NCBI GenBank assembly: GCA_030653365.1
Contig: JAURZL010000006.1
Span: 62,001 to 126,000 of the forward strand
Reading direction: 5' to 3'
Source: Anaerolineaceae bacterium
GTDB taxonomy: Bacteria > Chloroflexota > Anaerolineae > Anaerolineales > Anaerolineaceae
DNA length: 64,000 nucleotides
Under the pieces are notes generated by a model. The model saw only the letters and a list, made by a program, of their open reading frames with translations, had not been told where the DNA came from and did not search any database. Below, piece by piece: positions 26,006-34,688 of this stretch. Position 1 is the first letter of the stretch. Each line of letters begins with the position of its first letter. A program made the position numbers and the translations under genes.

Positions 26006-27171
26006 TCATTTCGCTGTTTTTCATCTCTAGCCACAACGACGCGGTCACGGCCCTCATTTTTGGCGTGGTACATCGCTGCGTCAACGGCGGATAGCAAGGA
26101 CATATAGGTGGACCCATGCTCAGGAAATGCCGCCACCCCCAGCGAGAGGGTAATCGGCTCCAGAAGCAGTTCATTGTAGGATACATTAAGTTTTTTTACA
26201 TTCAGGCACAGGCGTTCTGCCCGCTGCCGAGTCACTTCTAACGAGGCCTCGGGTAGGATCAGGACAAACTCCTCACCGCCGTAGCGGCAGGCAATATCCG
26301 ACACGCGTATATTGGCTTTCAATAACGACCCTAATGCTTGAAGGGCTACATCACCGGCTGGGTGACCGTACGTATCATTTATGCGCTTAAAATGGTCCAG
26401 GTCCAGCATGATAATCCCAAGCGAGAGTCCTTTTCGTTCTACCCGGTGTATCTCGCGTTCCAGGGTCTCTTCCAAGTAGCGCCGGTTAAATAGCCCGGTC
26501 AGCGCATCGCGCACCGAAAGCTCTCGCAGCTGGGCTTCACTTTCCTGTAACAGACCGGTAGCTTCATCAATTTGCTGCAGGTCCTGTCGATGGATGAAAT
26601 TGGACACAGCTCCCAGAATGGAAACAAAAAAGATAAAGATCATAAAACTGACCCAGTTAATCGAGGCTATAGCGGGAATAAAGTATGGCAGAAATATTAG
26701 TAGCCCAAACTGAAGGCCAGCCAAAATGATTGTTACACCCACAGACAAAAGGATGCTGGCTAAGATCACCGGAAGCACCAGGTAAGTTAATGGCACAAAA
26801 TCCCCTTGCAGCACGGTGGAATCCCCCAAAAGCGAGCTCCAAGGGCCAAGGAAAGCTAAGAAGACGGTCATATAGGAGGATGCCCGATATCTGCCCCTTC
26901 GGTTCAGACCAAAAGCTGCCAGTAAACCAACCAGAAGGCCTGCCATCAGGAAATTATATAGACGGTCTCGGGGAGTATTCCCATTAATGAACAAAAGATT
27001 TAGGACGAGTGCCAGACCGATCAGCAGGATTAGCGTAATTTGCATCCAAGCCAGGACGTGATTACGACGGCGTTCAGGTTCCGGCATCCCCTCAGCCGGT
27101 TTACCCAGCCAACGCACTGTTCTGGCCAGTAATTGCTTTCTATGGGGAATATTTGAAGGGCTAAAAGGCAT
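26002..27171 (-). CDS. Membrane-bound GGDEF diguanylate cyclase
   Basis: A 389-residue c-di-GMP synthase. Residues 40-195 hold five to six membrane helices forming an unclassified sensor region; a short coiled linker (QDLQQIDEATGLLQESEAQLREL) leads to the GGDEF domain (about 220-380). The active site reads GGEEF at 298-302, compatible with activity, and an RVSD I-site lies five residues before it, so feedback inhibition by c-di-GMP is expected. It is coupled to the DUF1295 gene downstream by a 4-bp overlap. No EAL or HD-GYP protein is nearby. Confidence 0.9.
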   Translation of the reverse strand: MPFSPSNIPHRKQLLARTVRWLGKPAEGMPEPERRRNHVLAWMQITLILLIGLALVLNLLFINGNTPRDRLYNFLMAGLLVGLLAAFGLNRRGRYRASSYMTVFLAFLGPWSSLLGDSTVLQGDFVPLTYLVLPVILASILLSVGVTIILAGLQFGLLIFLPYFIPAIASINWVSFMIFIFFVSILGAVSNFIHRQDLQQIDEATGLLQESEAQLRELSVRDALTGLFNRRYLEETLEREIHRVERKGLSLGIIMLDLDHFKRINDTYGHPAGDVALQALGSLLKANIRVSDIACRYGGEEFVLILPEASLEVTRQRAERLCLNVKKLNVSYNELLLEPITLSLGVAAFPEHGSTYMSLLSAVDAAMYHAKNEGRDRVVVARDEKQRND

Positions 27172-27678
27172 ATTGTTTCTTAGCTATCATCTGATTAGTG
27201 TGATGTGTCGCATGTTTTGCTGCACCGTCGAATGAAGTATACAACACTTTCACCAGTTGTTTGGGAAGATCCTTTTATCACCATTTTTGGATAAATCAAC
27301 TGCTATGCACCGGGCTTACGCTTTGGAAAACGAAAAAATCAGAGCCAGGCGCAGCATCCCCTTTTGGGAACCACTCCGCAAAGGAGACTATTAGTTGTTC
27401 TATGGTCGTTGAAGCTTCTTTATATGGGTTCTTTAGGAATTTTAAATATTAATTTATCACAGTGACTACAAGTAATGTTTCTGAAAATAGTAAGTAATCG
27501 TGAATTTTCTAAATGGGTAGACATTTTTAACAATATTTTATTATCCAGTGCAACATTAGATCGCCTCACCCACCATGCTCATGCCATTACAATTACAGGC
27601 GATAGTTGCTGCCAAATATCGCGCAGATAGGATGTATTACAACATAAAAAATGACATATGAATCAACGATAATTGACG
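27172..27678. other. Gene-free stretch upstream of the diguanylate cyclase
   Basis: No frame here has a credible start, family match or ribosome binding site. The left part must hold the minus-strand promoter of the cyclase gene. The right part grades into the transposase remnant, so the whole region up to 28442 looks like eroded mobile or duplicated DNA. Confidence 0.4.
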
Positions 27679-27690
27679 TTACGGTCGTAT

Positions 27691-27929
27691 AACAATCTGC
27701 TTACGTTTTTCCTCGGCAAGTTTCCGATTGCCAGGTTTTCCCCGATGTCCGGACACTAATCCAAGATTCTCCCTTTTTCTCGGTAACAAGCAAGAATTTA
27801 GTGAAAAATTCGTTCGCTGATTTGCAGTACTTGCGCTCCCTCTACTGGGGTTAACCATTAGCCTATTGTTCTTTCTACAATTGTTTTTCGGAATAATTCT
27901 TCTTGTGTCATTGCTATTGTCCATTTCAT
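27691..27929 (-). pseudogene. Remnant of an IS transposase N-terminal region (ISNCY/IS1202-like)
   Basis: On the minus strand, frames from 27929 down to 27691 spell the DNA-binding start of a transposase broken by stops and frameshifts: MTQEELFRKTIVERTIG (27911-27861), then EGAQVLQISER, then ILACYREKG, then GLVSGHRGKPGNRK and LAEEKRKQIV (27762-27691). Families with this start normally read LTVREAAxxLGLSxRQVxRLxxRYRxEGxxGLVxxxRGRPSNRRL. The catalytic DDE domain is missing. Confidence 0.7.
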
Positions 27930-28012
27930 CTGTTGAGTCCTCGAATAGGACATTTTATTTAAACCAGATTAGGGCTTTATCAATTTGCTCTTACACAATT
28001 TCATTAAACCCG

Positions 28013-28041
28013 TTTTCAATATTAACTCTTTGTAGTACAAT
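28013..28041 (+). promoter_or_regulatory. Candidate promoter for the esterase remnant and malic enzyme operon
   Basis: TTTTCA (28013-28018) and TACAAT (28036-28041) are 17 bp apart. Transcription would begin near 28048, placing the three-half-site operator at 28048-28074 from about +1 to +27, where a bound protein would block initiation or clearance. Confidence 0.45.
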
Positions 28042-28047
28042 AGAGTA

Positions 28048-28074
28048 GTTTCATTATATAAAACTTTGTTTTAT
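28048..28074. promoter_or_regulatory. Three-half-site operator with 10-bp period (IclR-type candidate)
   Basis: GTTTCAT (28048-28054), ATAAAAC (28058-28064) and GTTTTAT (28068-28074) alternate in orientation, each separated by 3 bp. The last two form a perfect 7-3-7 inverted repeat. The same arrangement recurs at 55669-55695 and 55860-55886. The IclR gene at 31379-32137 is the nearest candidate binder. Confidence 0.6.
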
Positions 28075-28112
28075 CAAGCGAAATCTCTATTGTTACGAAA
28101 GGGAAAGCAGTA

Positions 28113-28442
28113 GTGAAATCAAGACAATTCTCCTATGATCCGAACATACGTTATGTGCGTCAAAACACACCTCTTCCGTTCGATTCAAGCCTTGTCAAGA
28201 GAAAATTTCTCAATATCCCCTACGCCACTCTCTCATTTTCTCAAAAATCAGATAATATCCTGCCCGATGAGGGTGATGGGCCATTTCCAGTAATCGCAGG
28301 AATTAACAAAGGAGCCTTTTTAGGTCGGGATAAAGGCGATATGCAAGTGGCTCCTATGCCAAAAGGCATAATTGAAAAAGCATTACATCCTGATTCCACT
28401 TTCGAGTCAAATGAAAATATTGATAAGCGATCAATTCATTAA
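28113..28442 (+). pseudogene. Truncated, decayed copy of an alpha/beta hydrolase gene
   Basis: This 109-codon frame starts like the esterase at 33674-34621. VKRKFLNIPYATLSFSQKS matches FKRKYLDIPYTPFTKRS there, LPDEGDGPFPVI matches LPDEGNEPFPVI, and GAFLGRDKGDMQVAPM matches GAFMGCDKADMQVLPM. The oxyanion motif has decayed from HGGAF to NKGAF, and similarity stops before the nucleophile elbow; the rest of the gene is gone. It sits directly behind the operator at 28048-28074 and ahead of the malic enzyme gene, so the promoter may have been built for an esterase-led operon. Confidence 0.75.
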
Positions 28443-28515
28443 GAACGTTTTGAATAAATAAAGAGCTTGATTTTTAACATAAATATCATTATTTTAAGCA
28501 ATAGGAGTTGTAGAA

Positions 28516-29781
28516 ATGAATTCCATCACCAAAGAAAACGCACTTAAATATCATGATTCTGGCCATCCAGGGAAATTTGGAATTGTCCTAACCAAACCCC
28601 TAGATACACAGGCACAACTCGGATTAGCTTACACACCTGGAGTCGCGTTCCCGGTTATTGAAATCGCTAATCATCCGGAAAAAGCATATGACTATACCAA
28701 TAAAGGCAACCTGGTTGCTGTAATATCAAATGGTACCGCAATTTTGGGACTGGGTGATCGTGGAGCATTGGCTAGCAAACCAGTAATGGAAGGGAAAGCA
28801 GTCTTGTTCAAAAAATTTGCGGATTTGGATTGTTTTGATATCGAGCTAGATTCCCATGATCCCGAAACTATCATTAATGTAACAGCTGCAATTGCTGGCA
28901 CATTTGGGGGAATCAATCTGGAAGATATCAAATCTCCAGAGTGCTTTTATATTGAAAAGAAACTCCAATCCATGCTTGATATTCCCGTTTTCCACGATGA
29001 CCAACATGGGACTGCAATTATCCTGGGTGCTGCAGTGATTAACGCTCTTGTAATTGCAGAGAAGAAAATTAATGAAGTCAAGATTGTTTTTTCCGGGGCA
29101 GGCGCAGCTGCTATTGCCTCTGCAAACCACTTAGTAAAATTAGGTGTACCGGTCAATCATATTTGGTTTTGCGATCTATATGGTTTAGTCTACAATGGGC
29201 GAAAAGAAGAAATGTTCCCGGAAAAAGATGGATTTGCTCAGGGATATGAACCAAAAACATTGGCAGAAACCCTGGAAGGGGCGGATATATTTATCGGCTT
29301 ATCTGTGGGCAATATTGTAACAGTGGATATGCTCGCAGGTATGCGTGAAAAACCGATCATTTTTGCCATGGCGAATCCCTATCCGGAAATTGATATCGAT
29401 CTGGCAAAAGCTGCCCGTCCTGATTCAATCGTTGGCACAGGACGATCAGATTATCCTAATCAGATTAATAATTTACTTGGATTTCCTTACATTTTTCGGG
29501 GTGCGCTCGATGTGAGAGCTAAAGCCATCAATGATGAAATGAAAATTGCAGCGACGATGGCCCTCGCCGCTTTAGCAAAAGAACCTATACCTGTCGAAGT
29601 TTTAAACGCATATGAGATTAATAATCTCGAATTCGGACCCGAATATATTGTGCCCAAACCACTGGATAGAAGAGTCTGTTCATGGGTTGCATCAGCCGTT
29701 GCAAAAGCTGCCATCGATAGTGGAGTAGCCCGGATCAACCTGAACATAGATGAATACAGAAAAAAACTATCTAGATATTAA
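28516..29781 (+). CDS. NAD(P)-dependent malic enzyme (oxaloacetate-decarboxylating)
   Basis: A 421-residue enzyme converting malate to pyruvate and CO2 with reduction of NAD(P). The N-terminal malic domain has LGLAYTPGVAFPV, the active-site block YDYTNKGNLVAVISNGTAILGLGDRG and VFHDDQHGTAIILGAAV; the Rossmann part has VFSGAGAAAIASA. The length and lack of a C-terminal phosphotransacetylase domain fit the short bacterial type. GGAG lies 9 bp before the ATG. It is followed after 26 bp by class I fumarase, so the operon takes fumarate through malate to pyruvate, or the reverse. Confidence 0.93.
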   Translation: MNSITKENALKYHDSGHPGKFGIVLTKPLDTQAQLGLAYTPGVAFPVIEIANHPEKAYDYTNKGNLVAVISNGTAILGLGDRGALASKPVMEGKAVLFKKFADLDCFDIELDSHDPETIINVTAAIAGTFGGINLEDIKSPECFYIEKKLQSMLDIPVFHDDQHGTAIILGAAVINALVIAEKKINEVKIVFSGAGAAAIASANHLVKLGVPVNHIWFCDLYGLVYNGRKEEMFPEKDGFAQGYEPKTLAETLEGADIFIGLSVGNIVTVDMLAGMREKPIIFAMANPYPEIDIDLAKAARPDSIVGTGRSDYPNQINNLLGFPYIFRGALDVRAKAINDEMKIAATMALAALAKEPIPVEVLNAYEINNLEFGPEYIVPKPLDRRVCSWVASAVAKAAIDSGVARINLNIDEYRKKLSRY

Positions 29782-29807
29782 ACATATTTGTGAAAGGAGC
29801 ATACAGA

Positions 29808-30680
29808 ATGAGGGATCTTACATCACAAATTCTTGAATTAATTCGGCTTACTTCAACTAATTTACCCGAAATTGTTGAAAAAAGATTGCGGAATGCTTAT
29901 CAGAATGAAGAAGCAGGTTCCGCAGCCCAGGGTGCTTTGGAAACAATCCTAAAAAACATCGAAATGACACGAAAGAATTCCACGCCTATTTGCCAGGACA
30001 CCGGCACACCGATTTTCTTTGTCCAGCACCCTGCAGAATTTGATACAGGAGAATTAACCAAACAGATCCGTGCTGCAGTCGCGTTAGCTACAAAAAGAAC
30101 TTACTTGCGTCCAAACGCAGTCGACTCATTGACCGGGAAGAATACTGGAAATAATCTTGGTGACGAGTATTTCCCAACCATTCACTACACCCCGGCAGAA
30201 AAAGGCTTTTTTACCATTGATCTAATCTTAAAAGGTGGGGGATGTGAAAATGTGGGGGCACAATATTCACTACCGAATAATCGCTTATCTGCCGGCAGGG
30301 ATCTGGAAGGTGTTCGAAAAGTGGTTCTGGATGCTGTGCAATCAGCACAAGGAGAAGGATGCTCCCCAGGTTTTCTGGGCGTCGCCATTGGCGGTGATCG
30401 CGGTACCTCCTATATTGCATCGAAAGAAGTACTTTTACGAGATCTTGAAGATGAAAACACGAACGAAGATCTAAAGAATCTAGAGACTAGAATTACGAAG
30501 GAAGCCAACCAAATGGGGATTGGTCCAATGGGGTTTGGTGGAAATGCAACAGTCTTAGGAACAAAAATCACTTCAACACATCGACTTCCAGCATCATTCT
30601 TTGTGACCATTTCATATATGTGCTGGGCATATCGAAAGCGCAGAATGATTCTTGCTGACAACCAAGTAACCTACGAATAG
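29808..30680 (+). CDS. Class I fumarate hydratase, alpha subunit
   Basis: A 290-residue N-terminal subunit of a two-subunit, [4Fe-4S]-dependent fumarase (or L-tartrate dehydratase-like hydro-lyase). It shows CQDTGTPIFFV with the first cluster Cys, the middle GGGCENVGAQYSLPNN, CSPGFLGVAIGGDRG, and the end MGIGPMGFGGNATVLG. The ATG at 29808 has AAAGGAG 8 bp upstream; an in-frame GTG at 29790 would overlap that site. The cluster makes the enzyme oxygen-sensitive. The beta subunit follows 13 bp on. Confidence 0.9.
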   Translation: MRDLTSQILELIRLTSTNLPEIVEKRLRNAYQNEEAGSAAQGALETILKNIEMTRKNSTPICQDTGTPIFFVQHPAEFDTGELTKQIRAAVALATKRTYLRPNAVDSLTGKNTGNNLGDEYFPTIHYTPAEKGFFTIDLILKGGGCENVGAQYSLPNNRLSAGRDLEGVRKVVLDAVQSAQGEGCSPGFLGVAIGGDRGTSYIASKEVLLRDLEDENTNEDLKNLETRITKEANQMGIGPMGFGGNATVLGTKITSTHRLPASFFVTISYMCWAYRKRRMILADNQVTYE

Positions 30681-30693
30681 TCTGGAGGTAATA

Positions 30694-31314
30694 ATGAAAA
30701 CCGAACTTACAACACCTATTTCAGATAATGACATAAAGAAACTTTCTGTTGGTGATACTGTTTTTCTTTCAGGTGTGATGATCACAGGAAGGGATGCTGC
30801 CCATAAATGGATTGAAGATAACTTTATCCATCCTACTAGGGAACCATCAATAGAAGATCAACAAATATTTGAGGTAATCAAGCCGATTTTGGATGGTGGC
30901 TTGATTTATCACTGTGGACCGGTGGTTGCTGGCTTGGAGACAAAAGATTACCGGTTCGTTGCTGCTGGACCGACTACCAGTATCAGGGAAGAACCCTATC
31001 AAGCAGATGTGATGCGTCTTTTCAATCTTAAAGGTGTTATCGGTAAGGGAGGCATGGCCAGTAAGACTCTAAAGGCATGCCAGGAAGTGCCAGCGGTTTA
31101 TTTTCACGCAATTGGAGGAGCTGCAGCATTTATTGCTGAAAGGATAACAGAAGTTATTGGCGTCTACAAGCTTGATTTTGGTGTGCCAGAAGCCTTGTGG
31201 GTTATCAGGGCAGATAAATTCCCGGTTGTTGTTACGATGGATTCTCATGGTACCAGCCTGCACGATACAGTCAGAGAAAAATCGAAAAAAATATTTGAGC
31301 AACTAATTTCTTAA
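30694..31314 (+). CDS. Class I fumarate hydratase, beta subunit
   Basis: A 206-residue C-terminal subunit of the fumarase. The swivel-domain features are GDTVFLSGVMITGRDAAHKW, IYHCGPVV, FVAAGPTTSIREEPY, VIGKGGMASKTLKAC and the closing FGVPEALWVIRADKFPVVVTMDSHG. Together with the alpha subunit this is a complete enzyme. It faces the convergent IclR gene across a bidirectional A/T-rich terminator. Confidence 0.92.
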   Translation: MKTELTTPISDNDIKKLSVGDTVFLSGVMITGRDAAHKWIEDNFIHPTREPSIEDQQIFEVIKPILDGGLIYHCGPVVAGLETKDYRFVAAGPTTSIREEPYQADVMRLFNLKGVIGKGGMASKTLKACQEVPAVYFHAIGGAAAFIAERITEVIGVYKLDFGVPEALWVIRADKFPVVVTMDSHGTSLHDTVREKSKKIFEQLIS

Positions 31315-31324
31315 AGTTAAGATC

Positions 31325-31362
31325 ATTAAAAAGAAAACATGATTTTCGTTTCTCTTTTTAAT
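31325..31362. terminator. Bidirectional terminator between fumarase beta and the IclR gene
   Basis: ATTAAAAAGAaAAC on the left pairs with GTTTCTCTTTTTAAT on the right around a short loop (ATGATTTTC). The A-rich left arm and the T-rich right arm give a U-run in both directions, suitable for two convergent genes. Confidence 0.7.
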
Positions 31363-31378
31363 TTTACTTGTCAATATT

Positions 31379-32137
31379 CTATTTTTTATACAAAATTTCT
31401 TTGGAAATCTCCTTAGCAACCGCAGCTACAGTGGGGCCGATTTCCATCATTCTCTCAACAGGCAATCTATAGGTAGGACCTGCCACTGCAATTGCTGCTA
31501 ATGGACGATTCTTTTTGTCCAGAATAGGAGCTGCTACGGCATTAATACCTTCTTCGTATTCCTGTTCGGAATAAGCGAAACCACGTTGGCGAACCAGATC
31601 CAGGATATGCAACATTGTTTCCCTGGTACTGATAGTCGAAGAAGTATATTTACGAAAACCCTCTTCAAAAATTAATTGAACAACATCCTCGGGTGAGTAT
31701 GCGATAACCACCTTTCCTGATGCCGTACAGAATGCTGGAAGTCGTTGACCGGGTTTTGCTGCCAATTTCACCCTCTGAGGACTTTCGAGAACTGCAATGT
31801 ACACCATATCCTTATCATCAAGGATGGAAAGAGTGATTGTTTCAAGATGCATATCATTCAACCGCTGCATATAGGGTGCAGCAATTTCATGCAGATCATT
31901 TTTCTCAAGCGTGAGAAAAGCCAATTGAATCAGCCGATTTCCAGGGCTATATAGCCCGGTGGCTACATCGCGCTCAACAAATCGTTTCGCTTGCAGCGTT
32001 GCAAGCAGCCGATGAACGGTGCTTTTGTTTATTCCAATCATCTCAGAAATTTGGGTCATACTCAGTTCGGGAGTTTCGGATGAAAAACACAGTAATACGT
32101 CAAGTGCTCGTTCAACAGCTCTAATAGATTCGCTCAA
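31379..32137 (-). CDS. IclR family regulator next to the malic/fumarase operon
   Basis: A 252-residue regulator: winged helix SIRAVERALDVLLCFSSETPELSMTQISEMIGINKSTVHRLLATLQAKRFV, then an effector domain with LPAFCTASGKVVIAYSPED, RGFAYSEQEYEEGINAVAAPIL and PLAAIAVAGPTYRLP. The SIRAVERALD start places it in the same subgroup as the IclR gene at 61234. It is convergent with the malic/fumarase operon and probably controls it through the site at 28048-28074; this is inference from proximity. Confidence 0.9.
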   Translation of the reverse strand: MSESIRAVERALDVLLCFSSETPELSMTQISEMIGINKSTVHRLLATLQAKRFVERDVATGLYSPGNRLIQLAFLTLEKNDLHEIAAPYMQRLNDMHLETITLSILDDKDMVYIAVLESPQRVKLAAKPGQRLPAFCTASGKVVIAYSPEDVVQLIFEEGFRKYTSSTISTRETMLHILDLVRQRGFAYSEQEYEEGINAVAAPILDKKNRPLAAIAVAGPTYRLPVERMMEIGPTVAAVAKEISKEILYKK

Positions 32138-32471
32138 TTATTTTTTTCCTCAATAACATCAGTGGGTTTTATAAGAAATATATTTTTAGTATACTATAGA
32201 AGAAATCATCTGACTTGTCCAGGGCTAAGCAAAATTAAAAGTGTCTCAAATTTTGGACTTGGGATGCTCGGATAGACTGCTGCATTTCTTAAACAAATCC
32301 CACTTTACAATACATTTCATATGTAATCATAATCGTTATTTTTTTCAATCTGTTATCCTTCCAAAACTTAATCCCTCTATTTTTTCCTTTTTTAAATCCT
32401 TTTTTTTTGTGATAAGTCTGGACTACACCGTCCCTCATTTCCTAAATATTTACAGAAAGTGAAAGGTATTC
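32138..32471. other. Gene-free stretch upstream of the IclR gene
   Basis: Very A/T-rich. It must contain the minus-strand promoter of the IclR gene. A TAGTATACTA palindrome at about 32192-32201 and one lone GTTTTAT half-site at 32166-32172 are the only visible signals. Plus-strand frames here have no ribosome binding site and odd composition. Confidence 0.35.
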
Positions 32472-32663
32472 CTATTCAAACCTTTCATTAATGATCTCAT
32501 TTAATATTTCCATTATGATCTCAGAAAACTCGTTTTGAACTGAAAGCAGAAGACCTTCACTTATGAAAAGGTCTATATACAAATGCGTAATCGGGATGGT
32601 AATCAACAATGCGGAAATCATTCTGACAGACAGAACCTTTTTGAGTTCATCATAAATTACAGG
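32472..32663 (-). other. Possible small membrane-associated ORF or remnant, DUF2061-like
   Basis: A minus-strand frame open from a TGA at 32664-32666 to a TAG at 32472 encodes about 63 residues reading VIYDELKKVLSVRMISALL, ITIPITHLYIDLFISEG, then SVQNEFSEIIMEILNEIINERFE. The spacing of a basic start, one hydrophobic stretch and a final helix ending ERF recalls DUF2061 proteins. No in-frame ATG exists before residue 16 (32621), and no ribosome binding site is evident, so it may be a fragment. Confidence 0.25.
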
Positions 32664-32670
32664 TCAGACA

Positions 32671-33573
32671 TTATTTCAAGTGCTTGTCCAAAAAAGAGAA
32701 TACACGATCCATATTTGCATCAGTTTCGAACAATGGATCGGCGTGACCAGCTCCTTCAATGATATCGAATTCGAATCTGTCTTGGTTGACGTATTTTTCC
32801 AATTTTTCCACTAAGATAATGGATTGTTGAACTGGAACCAGTTCATCCAAACGTCCATGCTGAATCAATAGAGGGGGCATATGTCCATGGACATAAGTCA
32901 TTGGGTTGGCCAGTTCAACTTGAAGTGGCACCTCTGAAATTTTCGCGCCCAAATACCGAGATTCAGGGGAGTCTGCTTCGCCATGATCGGTAAGGCCAAA
33001 GCCATTTTCTCCTGCCTGCTCATCCATCTTCAAAAAATCAGTTGGACCAAACCATTCCACAGCTGCCTGAACATTACATGCATATTCCGGATTGCCAAGG
33101 CTAAGGTCATCAAACTCTGCTACGCGGTCTGTGAGACAGACCATGGCTGCATAGTTCGCTCCTGAGGAACAGCCCCAGACCGCAATTCGGTTTCCATCCA
33201 GGTGGTACTTTTTACAATTTGCTCTGATCCATCGTATAGCTGCCTTAACATCCTGTATCCCAGCTGGGAATATGGCCTCACCACTCAAACGATAATTCAC
33301 GCTTACCAAAGCATATCCACGTTTTATGCTCTTCAAGATGTTCAGAACATAAATATCTCGTTTATCTCCGATGGAAAAAGCCCCTCCATGGAGATATAAA
33401 ATGACTGGAAAAAGCCCATCACCTTCATCTGGTAAATAAATGTCCAGGTTTTGGGATGGGGAAAGGTTGGCATAAACCAAATCCAGCCATTTACGGTGGA
33501 TGTGAGAGACATCTGCAAGCGGAATGAAGTCTTCGTAGAATTGAGTTGATTGCTCTTGTTGTGTCATCAGCAT
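32671..33573 (-). CDS. Alpha/beta hydrolase (BD-FAE-like esterase) 1
   Basis: A 300-residue cytosolic esterase. The oxyanion motif LYLHGGAF is near 79-86, the nucleophile elbow WGCSSGANYA near 153 (Ser at the centre of GCSSG), the Asp in RLDELVPVQQ and the His in GAGHADPLF. It is paralogous to the esterase 100 bp upstream: both share FGPTDFLKMDEQ, DSPESxxLGxKI, and FSFLDKHLK/LDFLDQHLK ends. Such enzymes release short acyl or feruloyl/acetyl groups from sugars or phenolics. It lies downstream of, and may be co-transcribed with, esterase 2. Confidence 0.87.
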   Translation of the reverse strand: MLMTQQEQSTQFYEDFIPLADVSHIHRKWLDLVYANLSPSQNLDIYLPDEGDGLFPVILYLHGGAFSIGDKRDIYVLNILKSIKRGYALVSVNYRLSGEAIFPAGIQDVKAAIRWIRANCKKYHLDGNRIAVWGCSSGANYAAMVCLTDRVAEFDDLSLGNPEYACNVQAAVEWFGPTDFLKMDEQAGENGFGLTDHGEADSPESRYLGAKISEVPLQVELANPMTYVHGHMPPLLIQHGRLDELVPVQQSIILVEKLEKYVNQDRFEFDIIEGAGHADPLFETDANMDRVFSFLDKHLK

Positions 33574-33673
33574 AATACCTTATTTTCGATTTTCTTTTCA
33601 GAATTCATATACGCGCAGTTTTTATAACTTGTGATTTTTATTTTAATATTTATGGAAAATCCTGCCTCCCGAA

Positions 33674-34621
33674 TCAAGCACATTTCAAATGCTGATCGAG
33701 GAAATCAAGCACCCTGTTGACATTCACAGGTGACCCTAATCGGTGATCACCATGTTCAAATCCTTCGAACAATTCAAGAACAACTCTTTCCTCTCCACAT
33801 ACCCGTTTTAAATTCTCAGCCAAACCGATGGATTGTTGGTATGGTACAGTAAAATCAGCAATCCCGTGCTGGATCAAAAAAGGCGCTGCGTTCTCTCGGA
33901 TATAAGTCTCCGGGTTGGCTGCCCTGACTCGTTCGGGGATATCAGTTATTTTGCTTCCTAACAACAATGATTCAGGGGAATCCACACTGCTGTGTTCAGT
34001 ACCTTTCATGGGTGGTAGATCGTTTGCAATCAACTGCTCGTCCATCTTGAGAAAATCAGTTGGTCCAAACCAATCTACTACAGCCTGAACACTGCAAGGT
34101 TGATCGGGGTAACCCAGACTTAAGTCTTCTAACTCCGGGATGCCTTCCGAAACACCTAACATGGTGGATAAATAACCACCTGCCGAACCTCCCCAAGCTG
34201 CTATTCTCGCCGGATCGAGATGATACCACTTTGCGTTCCCACGTACCCAACGCACCGCAGCTTTTACATCCTGCACCAGCGCCGGAAAGGTAGCCTCCCA
34301 ACTCAGACGATAATTCACAGCCACAACCGCATAACCACGATGCACCCCATCCAACATGGGCAATACCTGCATATCTGCTTTATCACAACCCATGAATGCA
34401 CCACCATGAATCGACAAGATGACCGGAAATGGCTCATTCCCTTCATCAGGTAAATAAATATCAAGGGTGTGAGATAAAGAGCGTTTCGTAAAAGGCGTAT
34501 ACGGAATATCCAGGTATTTCCGTTTGAAATGATGCGTATATGCTTGAGATGGCTGCAACGCTACTGCGTAGTGTGCATCCGGATCAAATCGTTTTCTAAT
34601 TGATTGAAAATTGATTGTCAT
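33674..34621 (-). CDS. Alpha/beta hydrolase (BD-FAE-like esterase) 2
   Basis: A 315-residue esterase: ILSIHGGAFMGCDKADMQV, nucleophile elbow AAWGGSAGGYLS, Asp in GIADFTVPYQQS, His in GFEHGDHRLGS. It has the extra DAHYAVALQPSQAYTHHFKRKYLDIPY start also seen in the decayed copy at 28113-28442, so that relic derives from this gene or a close sibling. It follows the Rbs-type ABC transporter genes on the same strand (68 bp), suggesting that a transported ester or glycoside is hydrolysed inside the cell. Confidence 0.87.
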   Translation of the reverse strand: MTINFQSIRKRFDPDAHYAVALQPSQAYTHHFKRKYLDIPYTPFTKRSLSHTLDIYLPDEGNEPFPVILSIHGGAFMGCDKADMQVLPMLDGVHRGYAVVAVNYRLSWEATFPALVQDVKAAVRWVRGNAKWYHLDPARIAAWGGSAGGYLSTMLGVSEGIPELEDLSLGYPDQPCSVQAVVDWFGPTDFLKMDEQLIANDLPPMKGTEHSSVDSPESLLLGSKITDIPERVRAANPETYIRENAAPFLIQHGIADFTVPYQQSIGLAENLKRVCGEERVVLELFEGFEHGDHRLGSPVNVNRVLDFLDQHLKCA

Positions 34622-34688
34622 TTCTCGATTCTCTGATTGGTTGACTTCTATGGAAATTATTAAAGTAAGATCAAAATCAATTTTTTAT

